64,000 nucleotides of DNA. It comes from Pezizomycotina sp. ARF18. Taxonomy: Eukaryota; Ascomycota. The stretch covers positions 1 through 64,000 of the forward strand of contig AZLU01000020.1 in NCBI GenBank assembly GCA_002224055.1, in the 5' to 3' direction. Below the pieces are notes generated by a model. That model did not search any database. It worked only from the letters and a program-made list of their open reading frames with translations, and was not told where the DNA came from. This document shows positions 52,035 through 63,050 of the stretch, one piece after another. How positions within the stretch are numbered: position 1 is the stretch's first letter; each line of letters opens with the position of its first letter. The position numbers and the translations under genes are program-made.

Positions 52035-55000
52035 AGTAGTTCAAACAAACGCGGCAGGAGCAGTAGGGTATTAGTAGCAGATGCAGCAGCAGGCCAGCAC
52101 AGCAGCGGCAACGCTATTATATCATGTCACGTACTAAGAATTGCCTTATCAGCTTCTTCTACTTACAAAAATCCGCACCGGCCATATGGGCTTTACGGAG
52201 CTAGTAGTCCTGTTCGTTCCGTACCGAAGCGCGAAGATCAGTATCTGTGCTCAGTCTTTAAGATATTCACACTATCCTACGTGCTGTATGTTCCTCGTCT
52301 TAAGTAATCGTTCAGAGCTTCTTTCCCAGCATTCAGTTTTCTCAAAAATTTCAACCTCTTTCGCACTGTAGTTGTATCACTTTCTGACCCGAAATCGCGG
52401 TATACGTTAATGCCAATTAATTTGACCTATAATCAGCTACCAAAAACATGGTCTTTAAATATACATTTGGTGGATGTTGTCCTACGACAAGGAGAAGCCG
52501 TCCTCATCGAATCATAAGTACTTCTTAGGTATGCTACTGATGAGAGTTTATTCCTTTCCATATTAGAAGGACTCCTTATTGACCTTTACTCTGCTTTTCC
52601 ATCTAACGCCTTTCTCAAATTATTCTGCTAAGCGCACAAATTCAAGCAAGAAAGAAAAAGAAAATGAGCACGACACTACAACCGGAACATTCGTTTTGTT
52701 ACGAATCGACCACGGCAGACACATCCCCGCCCTGGCCCTACCGGCACGGATTTTACACCGGCACCATATACCAGAGACCCGAAGCTCTCCAAAGCACCAA
52801 GAAAAACCCCATGTCTAGTACTATCTTCCGCACATGGAAGCGGACAAGAACACAAAGTTTTCTGATTATTCTTATTATTCATTATTTATGATTATCAATA
52901 TATAGGCCACGCCACCTATTGTATAACCCTCAGCTAAGAAATACGCATATACTTATGTCAACCGAAGAGCCGCACGGAAACGTTGCGTCGGCTGCGAAAG
53001 AAGGAACCTTCCCACATGGAACCCACTACGTAAATATCGACATTCACCAACCAATATTGGGCATTGATATTCTTGTATTGATGCCCAGCAGTATATATAA
53101 CAAAAAGCACTAGCATTTTAGCTCATAGCATGAGATACCGACGACAATTGTGAGTTAAATGATTAAAATTCCTTATTTCTCTTATAACTAACGCTAAGTA
53201 CCTGCAGGTCACGGTACTCTTCAATAAACGTCGCCTCGCCTAATCTTACTGAAGAATATTTCGTATCAATATAGAAATATATATTTATTTAAAATTACAA
53301 TTTCCCAAAGTAGTCTCAAAAAAAAGAGGGTGTGCAAAAAAAAAAATTTAAAATTACGATTTCCTAAAGTGGTCTCCAGAAAAAAGACGGTGCTCGAAAA
53401 ATAAATTTTTTTTGATAAAAAAAAAAACGAACATGCGTACTTACAGTTCGAAATGATAAGACCGAGAGTATATTCGCTTTTGCGTAGGAATTTCCCTGAA
53501 GATCGTTCCAACTTCTCAGCGTTTCTGCTTTTTCTTAGGTCCCGCTCGTCCGCAGTAACTTCAAACGAAAAACCCCTCTTCTCCTTTTATTATTATCGGG
53601 ACCAAATTACAGGCAATCTGCCTGTCGATGCTTCGGAACCCTTTACCGTTAGCGATTAGTGCGTCCGCGTGCGTGTAAAGCGTGGGGTGGGTGTGGGAAT
53701 CGTCCTTGTGCGAAAAAGAACCGCAAAGGCTTGAGAAAATCCCGCGCGACCTAAGATAACGCCTGAGAGATAAAAAAAAATAAAAGTAAAAAGTATATAT
53801 TAGTATTAAACATGAGAGATATACCGGGTGGCAGAGTGTGGGCGATACTTGTTCTCCTTCACCTTTTGTTATCATCACAAGCTATTGTAAATAATAGCTA
53901 CGCTTTTTTTTATTTGCTCCTCGGCCCTTAAGGCGTGCTCAAACAGAAGAACAAAAAAAATAAAAAGAGTGTAGTTGCCTTTGGTAATATAATGAATGAT
54001 TTTCCTAGACGGCTAGGTTGACGCGTGGTCTGCCGTAATTGCATATGGCGTCTCAAGCGAACGGGCGTGTTGTCTCTCGCTCATTTACGAGCTGATGAGC
54101 TTGAATGGGGTTGATTGGATATCGTTCGTTCTTCTCCCACCAGTATCCTTTTTTTTCTTCAATTGTTGTTCACCTCCCTCGTTTTCGCTTTCCCTCCAAC
54201 ACTTTTTCCTACCTTTCTTCGCTATTCCCTCGGCCTTTCTTTTTCCGTTTGGTTTCCACCCTCCAACCTCCTAGTAGTCTCTCTACTACCTCGTGGTCAG
54301 CAAAGTCAAATTGCTACTTTGGCGCCCCTTCGGTTGCTAGAGTCTAAATGGTCCGTAGGATAAGGCCAGCGGATCCTCTCGAGGGTCTCAACATCTTCAA
54401 AGAGGAAATACTGGTCTACGGGGTGTGGGTGGTAGTGAGCACTAACGAGCAACCCAGGTAGAATGGGCAGCTAGTTACCACTCATCTACTTGACTCCCAC
54501 TGGAGTACCAACCGAGCACACCTTCCGTATCCTTAGGTTGGTCTGCCGGGTTTTAGCGGATGGTCCAATTAGGAGAGCCCCTTTAAGGATCGAATCGGTT
54601 TCAGCGTCATGCAGGCACTGGGCCTTGGCGCCGTTGTTGGCCCTCAAGCTACCAGCGAAGCAAACGAGGTTTATGGGCAAACAGTGAAAATAGAGGGAAA
54701 AGGGAGAAAAAAAAAAAAAAGGAAAGAAGAGAAAACTAGTAAGTCTTCAAAAAAAAAAAAAAAAAAAAAAAAGCAGCTCGGAAGCAGAAGAAGGACCGAC
54801 AGAGATCATAATAATACCGTGGAATCGTGCTTTTTGAGAGAGAGTTCATGATATATCTCTGTTCCGCTCGAGGGTGTTGAAGGAGCAGGTAAGTAGTATG
54901 ACAAAAAAAAGTAAAGGAGTTCTTTCCCGTGCTTTGACAGATTGACGAATGTAAAGCCAGACAGCTGTTCGTACTTACATTCCTCTTCCTCTTCTCTGCA

Positions 55001-56284
55001 TTTGTGACGATGATAGTTCGAAGATAGGTGGATGGATTTATTTTTAATTCTTGTCATTTTTCTACCTCCTTTTCCCTCCGAAGCCAGGGTTGGCTCTCCC
55101 TTGGAACAGCCAGTCACCGAGCCAGCCAGTGAGGCGTTCCCATTGGCCCACTTCTTCGTCCTTGGATAGGTGGTTCTCTGGCTCTTCTTTCTTTACACCC
55201 CAGACTTTTTTTTGGCCTCCTTTTCTACGACCCCCGAGGCCCAACGAATCCAAAACCGATGTGCCAGAACTTCAATGCCCTTCGACATCACTCAACTCGA
55301 ACCCCCCGGTCAATTGCCCAATAGAAAGTCCCACCGCAATTTGTGTTTGCTGTTACGGTCTGGGCTGTATATAGAGAGGAGGTGTGTTGACTGGGGGTAT
55401 TTTTCCCTTTTTTTTTTTTTTTTTTTTAATTTTTTCCATTTATTTTTTTTTCTATATTTTCTTTTTCCGTCTACCTTTCTCTCTCGCTCTCTCAAACTTC
55501 TCCTGCTTGCCAGTTATTAAACGCTTTATGCTTATTTCTCCTCCTGCATAAGTCTATACCTCTTCTTGTCTTTCTTTCTCTTTCATCTACTCTTTCTTTC
55601 GTTATTATTTTATATATATTTTTGTAGGTTCCCTTTCCCCTTTGCTTCCTTTTTTTTTCTTCCCTCTTCTTCTTTCCTTTAGGCGTCATTACAAGTAGGA
55701 TATACACTATATACATTATATATTTTCTATTTTATTTTATTTTCATTTCTTCCTTCTCTTCTCTCTCACTTCTCTCTCTTTATCTTTCATTATCTTTCTT
55801 TTCTTCGTTTTCCTGTTTTTTCCCCTTTGTAAAACATCCGGCATTGTTTTTCGCAGCCACCGTTTCCTCCCCTTTCACCTACTTGAGTAACGATCAAATC
55901 TCGACTCACGGACGGATTTGGCTGCAGAAGGGAAAATAAAAAGGATATCTGAAGGAAGTGAAAGAAGAAGAGACATATATTATATTACCTTATAAAAAGG
56001 AAGAGTAGTTGGAAATATTCTCCAGTTGTAGTAGTTCATAAGTTTTTTTTTAGTAATAACATGTTTTGAAAGGGCTGCTCTTATTTTCTTTAATTTAATA
56101 ATAAACACCTAATTTCCTTTAATTTTCTTTTTTCGCCTCCCTTCATTCCTGTAATACATTAAAATTTGTATCTGCCCTTCTTTTTATATAATCCTCTTTA
56201 TTCTCCTTCGATCTATTATCCTCGAAGAGAAATACCTCCCTACACGATTAAACACCGAAACATCTCGAAATCACACCTTTAGCA
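52035..56284. other. Long gene-poor stretch
   Basis: About 4.2 kb in which no gene could be identified. Contents: a short frame at 52664-52891 (MSTTLQPEHSFCYESTTADT) with no recognised family; a 59 bp tandem duplication at 53287-53404; a composition-distinct, non-repetitive 340 bp segment at 54350-54690; A tracts at 54707-54720 and 54750-54772; and a long pyrimidine-rich region from about 55400 to 56230, which is the upstream DNA of the next gene. Confidence 0.5.
53287..53404 (+). repeat. 59 bp tandem duplication
   Basis: Two adjacent copies of a unit beginning ATTTAAAATTAC start at 53287 and 53346. Both continue (a/g)atttcc(c/t)aaagt(a/g)gtctc and an A-rich tail. Differences are chiefly transitions. 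Confidence 0.8.
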
Positions 56285-57513
56285 ATGGAGTACAAGCAAA
56301 GCATCCGTATCTGGCAGCCAATGTACCGATCGGAGATTGAACCGCCTACGGAGATACTATACCACTACATCCGCCTCTTCTGCTCACAAAACAAGCAGCT
56401 CCAGGTCTGGCATGCCCTGAGATGGCTGCACGCAGTATACACAACCGCCGCCGTCACAGACAAGGCTTCGTTATCACGCAAGGCTACATCGACGCTGAAA
56501 GAATGCGTTGAAAAGGGATGGCTTTTCGTTACTAACCCACCAGTAAAACGCATGACCAAGGACGACGTCGTCGTCGACGATTCTCTCATCCCGGCGTCCG
56601 CTCCAGAAGGCTTCCAGCCTCCTATCGACCTGCTGTACAACTACGCCGACCAGCTGGCGTCCGTTTCGCTCACGAAGACATGTTGGCATCTTTTCGAATG
56701 GATGCAGACTGCTTTCAACCGAGCTTGCAAGAAGGACATGAACCCTTACGCTACGGGACCCATTGCCTCCGCTCTCAAATCGGCGCTCGCCGAATGTCGT
56801 GTGGCTGCAAGCCCCAAGGACGTCCCTTACATGCCCAACCTCTTGAAGAAGAGAGCAACCCTTGGCTTCGACGAGAGGCACGTCACGATTGAGGTGACGG
56901 ATAAGCTTTGGGATAGGTTACCCGCGCGGTTCCAGATCGAGATCCTCGAGCTCGGAAGGCGCCCAGAGACTCCTAGAGATAGGTACGGCGGTTATATTAC
57001 CGGGCTTGCCGCCAGCTGCAGCCACCGCAGGGCATCGCCTACGGCCCTCCTCGCCGACGGAGGTTGTGCTTGTGCAGACCGCGAAGACGTTTCGTGGTCC
57101 GAGTTGCCAGCTTTCGAGAAATCGCTCTTTGTTCAGCCTGGCTCACGAGACCAGGATGATGACGGCGAATCTGCCCTCTCTTCCGATATCGATGACGGAA
57201 GGGATATCGATCAGGATAGCGCCTACGAGTCCGACGGTGACGAAAATGACGGAAGTGATTCGACCGGAAGATGCTCCTCGGCGAACGGCTCTAGCAGCGG
57301 TAGCACTATCGATACCAAGATGCAGGATGTCAAGCTCGTCCTCCGCGTTTCTAGGCCCCGCAGCCCGTCGATTTGAAAATGCGCCAGTGGTTCTTGAGAA
57401 CCCTCTCTGAGAACCAGAGGAAGCGCTCCCGTGTTGCGAGCACTGACCTGAACTGCGAGGATGATTCGGACGACGAAACGGAGCGTCGCGAACCAAAGAG
57501 GAGGAACTTTTAA
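56285..57513 (+). CDS. Unrecognised protein with duplicated helical unit and acidic tail
   Basis: I do not recognise a family. It is the longest uninterrupted frame in the window (363 codons to 57376) and has no intron. One missing base near 57350-57365 would explain a frame change that continues as DLKMRQWFLRTLSENQRKRS and ends EPKRRNF-stop at 57513, about 409 residues in all. Residues 19-78 and 111-175 look like copies of one unit: PPTEILYHY against PPIDLLYNY, and W..LRWLHAVY against W..LFEWMQTAF, aligned at a constant offset of 92. Then come a basic stretch, LWDRLPARFQIEILELG, a Cys-rich patch (CSHRR...GGCACAD), and an Asp/Ser-rich acidic region at about residues 280-335. The C terminus holds a possible nuclear signal (RREPKRRNF). 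A nuclear, partly disordered protein is my inference. Confidence 0.75.
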
Positions 57514-58590
57514 ACCCTACGATCCCACATCGAACAACAATAACAACAACAAACATAACCTACCACTAAAAGTTTTTTTTTTTGGCTTTCTTTCCTTTAT
57601 TGTTCTAATTTCGTATCCAAAAGTTGTTTGCAACTACCACATTCATTACAAATACCCATCTATGCTTTTCGTTCTCATTATACAAATGCACTTCCGCGCG
57701 TCGATATTCATTTTTAATGACCTAATTTCTTAATATCTTATTCCAATAGTACTTTAATGGGTAGTTGGAGTCTTTTTTTTTTCTTGTTAGGTTGGCGTTT
57801 GAACCTTTCTTTCATTCATTTTTCTTTTGACTTTCCTGCTCTCTTCCATTGATCTCCTTCGCCTCGACCACCACAAACCTTCCTCTCCCTTCCACTTCGC
57901 TACTTCCACGCACTTCAAAGTATACATGTTTCTTCCTGCCTTCGATTCGACGTTTTTTTTTTTCTTTCTTTTTTTTCTTTAGACCGCTTTGTTTTCATCT
58001 TCGCTTTCTATGATATCCCTTATTTAGTGCTTGTTTTTCTGCTGCGCGCGCCTAATACCTTTTCGAAGGCAATTATTATATACCTTAATATCCTTATCAT
58101 GCCTCAAAAAGACCTTTTATTTTTCCATGGTCCCCATACAAATCCCTAGGTTGCGCTTTTTTTTTTTTTTTGCTCGCAAAATTCGTTCGCTGCATTTTTG
58201 CTTCTGCTACTTGATAACGACCTGACGACATCACACTCAAACATTTTCATATGTATAAGTATATTAAAGGATCAACCTTTTTTATACTACCCACCAAGAC
58301 CTGTTCATATAACGAACCGATGTATTCTACATTTAGGTACTTTTACTAAAAATTAAAGAACAAGTCAAACAAAACATACATTTTTTGAACCTAAGACCAA
58401 ATGTTATTTTACAATACTTCCACTCTTCGAGTGGTTTTGTAAGAGGGAATTCGCCGGTATAGAAAGGTATCTCTTATTGATGAATAGTTTTTATTTCAGT
58501 AATAAAACAGGTGTATAAGCGTAAGTTCCGTTTACATAAGTACAATTTACAAGGCAAAAAAAAAAAAAAAAAATTAAAGCTACGGTTTCT
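57514..58590. other. Intergenic before MAK16 (convergent)
   Basis: About 1.1 kb of AT- and T-rich DNA with no gene seen. T tracts lie at 57772-57783, 57953-57973 and 58158-58171, and an A tract at 58556-58573. Confidence 0.6.
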
Positions 58591-59821
58591 TCAGTGCATC
58601 TGGGCAGCAGCTGTTTCATGTTCGTATTCGACCTCGATCTCTGGGCCACCTCTTCGGAGTTCTACGGGTTGAAAAGATTACAAGTTAGCGCACAAATAAA
58701 TAGATGTATATATATATCCAGTAGACGCTCGTGCATGAACTTACTCTTCTTCGGATTCTGTTTCGACGGCTGCTTATTCCTCTTGTTCCGGCAACAACGG
58801 CAGGACGCTTCGGGGGCGGCTTGTCTGACTTCTTAGCGGCACCGTTACCGTTCTTCACAATCTTGCCGTGGTCTTCGACGTCGTCGCTGTCGTCGCTGTC
58901 CGACGCATCCGAGCCGCTGGACAAGTCGCTGTCCTCTTCGAACGAGAAGCGCCGCTGACGTCGTCCCCGCTGCTCCCGCCTAACAGTCCTGGAAATCCTC
59001 GAGTCGCCATCCTCGTCTTCGTCATCTTCCCCGTCGTCGCTGACGTACTCCACCATACCGACACCATTTTCCTCCTCATTCTCGTATTCGAGTTCTTCTT
59101 CCTCTTCTTCCTCCTCCTTCTCTTCGTACTCGACGTCCCTCTTAGCCTGCCCTTGCTTCTCCATGGCCCGCAGGACCTTTTTCCACACGTTCTCGTCGAC
59201 GTTCAGCGGCTTGTCGCCGTACGCGCCGCTCTTCAGCCTCTCGACGAGCTCCTTCTCAATCTCCCTCTCCAGCCTCGCCGCCGCGAGCGCTTTCCTTTCC
59301 CTCGTCGCTTCCCTCCTGCGTACCTTCGGAGCCCGACGGGCGACAAGCTGCTCCCGCGCATCCCTCCTCTTCCTTAGCCACCCTCCGCGCGGTTATCCCG
59401 ACCTGAACCAGCCTGGTCAGGCGCTGCTTGCACTTGTGTATCAAAAATTTCGGCCAGTATATAAGGCGGTCGTCGATCTGCGCCAGAGCTGTTGTATAAT
59501 TCGTGGACAGCAGGATGCGCTCCCAGAGCTTGTTGGGCATGTGCGCCGCTCGATGGTTTTCTGGTAGAGGTAGAGTTTCCCGTCGACGGAGCGGACGGTG
59601 GCGTAGCGGGAATTGGCGAGCGGGCAGGATTGGCGGTTGCAGAGGCCGCTGACGTTGTATTCATTCCGGCAGAAGGTTTGGTCTTTCGTTGTTCTGCAAG
59701 AAAAAGTTTAGTAGGTATAAATTAGGCGGGGAATATTGTGAGGAGTGTTTTGCTCGTACTTTAGCTTGAAGGCGCAGAATTGCTGGTTTATGACCTGCCA
59801 CACTATCTCGTCTGAGGCCAT
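58591..59821 (-). CDS. MAK16: Ribosome biogenesis factor Mak16
   Basis: This nucleolar protein is needed for 60S ribosomal subunit maturation. The start at 59821 gives [20 protein letters not shown]. An intron (about 59698-59760) follows, then [20 protein letters not shown] and [11 protein letters not shown], the conserved Cys motif, then [26 protein letters not shown] and [17 protein letters not shown]. The middle is charged ([34 protein letters not shown]). The C-terminal half is strongly acidic ([35 protein letters not shown]), as in the family. A second intron near 58665-58735 leads to the last exon ([13 protein letters not shown]) and the stop at 58591. Single-base breaks occur around 59400-59560. 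It is divergent to MSO1. Confidence 0.95.
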
Positions 59822-60538
59822 TGTGAAAGAAACTCGCCGGCGAAAATAGATATGTGCTGGAAGGGTATACGAAGAGTTTTCCTCGCTTGCAAGCTACACC
59901 GAACTTGCGACTTTTGCGACTTCTCCAGGAAGATCTCAATTCATAAGTTGTGATTATTGTAATAGAAGATTGGCGTTAGTTATTAAAGAAAGAGATTAGA
60001 ACAATATGAATTAGTACTGGTGCTCGATTGATGTTATCGTCGCTTGCTTCTGTATCCGCAGCATCGAAATGGCGAAAATTTTCTCTGGTTGATTTTTGTC
60101 GGTTAAAAAAAAGAAAAAAAAAAAAAAAGTTTCGCTTGGTTTGCTTTGCTTGGGTGGTTTTCTTTTTTTCCGTTTCTGCCTGCAGGTTAGAGAGTCTTGC
60201 TTGGCATTCATTTAAAGCCGGCAGAGCAGTGTAAAAGTCCCATTTTTAGACAAAGTCAAGCAATCACGACTCAGGGTCAAAAATTTCTTCCTTTAACAAC
60301 TTCTCACACTCAAACATCGTACGATCCCAAAAGCTACCAAAAACCCCCTTTAACAATAAACTTTCATAAGCTCAGCATATAGAAAACAGCTACATTAACA
60401 TAGAGATAGATACCTAGGAAATATACAAATAAAAGGAAAGAGATCCAAGTATTTGCTCGGTGCCCGTTATTTCGGCTCCCAAACTTTTTGCACGCAAGAA
60501 AACACGACTTTTTTTTTTTTTTTTGAGAGAATAATAAT
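59822..60538. other. Divergent intergenic region MAK16/MSO1
   Basis: About 720 bases of upstream DNA shared by two divergent genes. A-rich and T-rich tracts lie near 60103-60128 and 60509-60524. No feature beyond likely promoters was seen. Confidence 0.6.
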
Positions 60539-61512
60539 ATGACGAGCTACTTCAACTCCCTGGCCACGGCCGCCAAGTCCAGGGTCGCCAACTTCAGCGT
60601 GCCTTCCTTCTCCGACAAGTCGGACGTCGACAACCCGGAGGACGAAGACGAATCCGCCGTCTCCCGCGCCCTGAGAAACTACTACAACGAAAAGGAGGGC
60701 CGGCTACCGTACTGGTTGGCTCCCAACGAGCCTCCCCGTCGTCGAGGCCGGAAACAACCAGGCTCAGTTCCAGGGAAATTCGCGCCTCGCAGCGGTCCAA
60801 CAGCAACAGAATCCCGGCACCAGGCAGAATCCCGCTGCCAGCTTGAGTGATATTTGGGATACCCCTTCTCAGCAGCAAGCACCACCCAGCAGCAGCAGCA
60901 ACCTCCCATGGCGGCTCAAGCTGCCGCCGGTGGAAGGAACGACGCCGGCCTTCCAGAAATCCCAAAGCGATCACAGGTTTCCGTCGGCAGGCGCCTCCGC
61001 AACACCAACAGCAGCCTCCGCCGCAGAATAACTACCAGCAGCACCATCAAACAGCAGCAACCTCCGCCGCAGGACGAGCCCAGGAGCCAGACGCCGCAGC
61101 AGAGGATAAAGGAGCGCATGTTTAACCGGCAGGACAACCGCCGCACGCCCGAACCGCAGCAGCAGCAGCAGCGGCCGCAGTACGATTCCGGGAGGTCGAA
61201 TTTTCAATCCCAACCGCAGCAGTCATCGTCGCAGTTCGGCTCGCGGCAGCCTCAAGGGTTACCACAGGCACCGTATCCGACGGGTGACCGGGAGGAGGCC
61301 GGCGGTTTGGCAGCAGCGGAGGGGATGATTACTCTCGTGGCGGCGGCGGTGGCGGTGATAGAAAACCGTTTATATCCGCTACAGCACCGTGGCAGGCCGA
61401 CGATGACTTCAGCGGCGGGTTTGGTGGGAAGTCCAGGGTTTACGGAGGAGGAGGAGGAGGAGGAGGAGGCGGCGGCGGCGGAGGGCAAAGCGGTGGGAGA
61501 AGGGGTTGGTGA
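60539..61512 (+). CDS. MSO1: Mso1-like Sec1-binding protein
   Basis: This is a small, mostly disordered protein that binds the SM protein Sec1 and helps SNARE-driven exocytosis. The N terminus MTSYFNSLATAAKSRVANFS is the Sec1-binding segment. NYYNEKEGRLPYWLAPNEPP and LSDIWDTPSQQQ follow. The rest is low-complexity and Gln/Pro/Gly-rich, with AQDRLKAR-like ERMFNRQDNRR near 61110-61140. The last block is SATAPWQADDDFSGGFGG, then a glycine run coded by (GGA)n and RRGW-stop at 61512. No intron is needed. Several single-base changes shift the frame in the low-complexity part. The N-terminal identification is firm and the middle is approximate. Confidence 0.85.
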
Positions 61513-61716
61513 AGTAGTTTTGTTTTGCACGTTGGCTACCATAATACATATACACACATATCTAATAATCCGCACAATTCAGCACATACTTTATATTTCT
61601 GGTTTTCTGGGAGAGCTTCTCCCTTCTGCTTTCCTCACGGTTTAGGTCACAAAAAGAATATTTAATAGCTATGTTACAGGGGTCGCTTGCTGTTGACTCT
61701 CGAAATGACGTCGCGA

Positions 61717-61772
<56 letters not shown>

Positions 61773-63050
61773 TTCTGCGAGGATCAAAGATCGTGCATGA
61801 GCGAGAGAAACCGTGCTTTCCGGTGCAGCACGACCGATTCGTAATGCTTAAATTCGTTCTTGCTCTCGCAATTTGATTTCCCCCCATTTGAGATGCCCGT
61901 TTGGTTTCTTTTTAACGGCCACTAATAATAGTACTTGCTTGCTTGACCTGCAGTGCATTCATCCCATTTGTTCATACGCTGCTTCCTGTTTGTATTTCGT
62001 GGAATCAAGGTAAAAAGCATGCATGCTCGTTACTTTTATCATGGTACGGACAAGCTCCGCACTCTCCCCGAGAGGACCATTCAAAACTACTTACTTGGAA
62101 GTTGGAGATCCCCCCAGATCGATCTCTCGTCACCCAAGCCAATAGCAAACTGGGGTATAGAACCATCTATTTGACTGTATACTATACGGGTAAGTAAGTT
62201 TACGGAGCTGCTTTTCTTTTTCTTTTTCTTTTTCTTTTTGGGGTTGTTACTCCGTGTAAATAGTCGTCGTTATCGTCGTCGTCAGCCGCTGGCGTTCCTT
62301 CTCCTAGACAAATTGCAAAGATCCTTCCTTCCACGAAAAAAAAAAAAAAAAGCCATACGTCTAGAAGGAGAGGCGAACTGGTGGATATAATCATGATCAT
62401 AATATTATGTATATTGAAGTCTATATACGATAGAATACTTTTTTTAAAACTATTTAAGTATGAGACAAATAGAGAAGATTTCGATACTCGTAATGATTTG
62501 AAAGCTGCCTTGTTTTGCTTGACTTTTAAGTTTTTTTTTTTGCTTATCAAGGGAATTTTACTGTCGCTCTTTCCTTCTGCTCTCACCCTCCTTCTTCCCT
62601 TCCTTTCCGTTTCAACCCCACCACAATCACCCAAATACGTGTATATATTCCCATCACAGCCACCGCCCCTCCAGATCCAACATCAACTGTATAGGAAGTT
62701 AACTAAGTATAACTACCAGCGAGGATATATCCTCCTTCATATATAAGGAAGATCCTCTTGCTTTCTCTTGAATTTCGTATCTTTCTAAAAGAACAATACT
62801 ACTTTCTTGCTTCACTAGGTTGTAAGTTAAAGACCAGGAGAGGGCGGATCCCACGGCGAAGGTCGACAGAAGGCTCCTAAGGTTTACTCCTTCTAAGGAC
62901 GAAATCCTCCGTACGAAAGAAGGAAGCAAGAGGAGTCTCTTATTCGTTTATATATTTCAATTTTTTTTTTTTTTTTTGTTTTTTAACGTAACTCTAAGGA
63001 CGAGATACTTCTGTGGATACGATCCTTCGATCCTTTGCTCGTTTGCAACG
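61513..63050. other. Intergenic between MSO1 and GYP7
   Basis: About 1.5 kb without a recognised gene. Notable contents are T26 followed at once by A27 at 61718-61770, a (CTTTTT)n run at 62212-62238, a further A tract at 62336-62351 and a T tract at 62961-62977. The GYP7 promoter should lie in the last few hundred bases. Confidence 0.6.
61718..61770. repeat. T26-A27 palindromic homopolymer
   Basis: Twenty-six T are followed directly by 27 A, making a perfect self-complementary sequence of about 52 bases. Smaller examples of the same design lie at 23719-23743 and, in A-then-T order, at 51134-51162. Confidence 0.9.
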
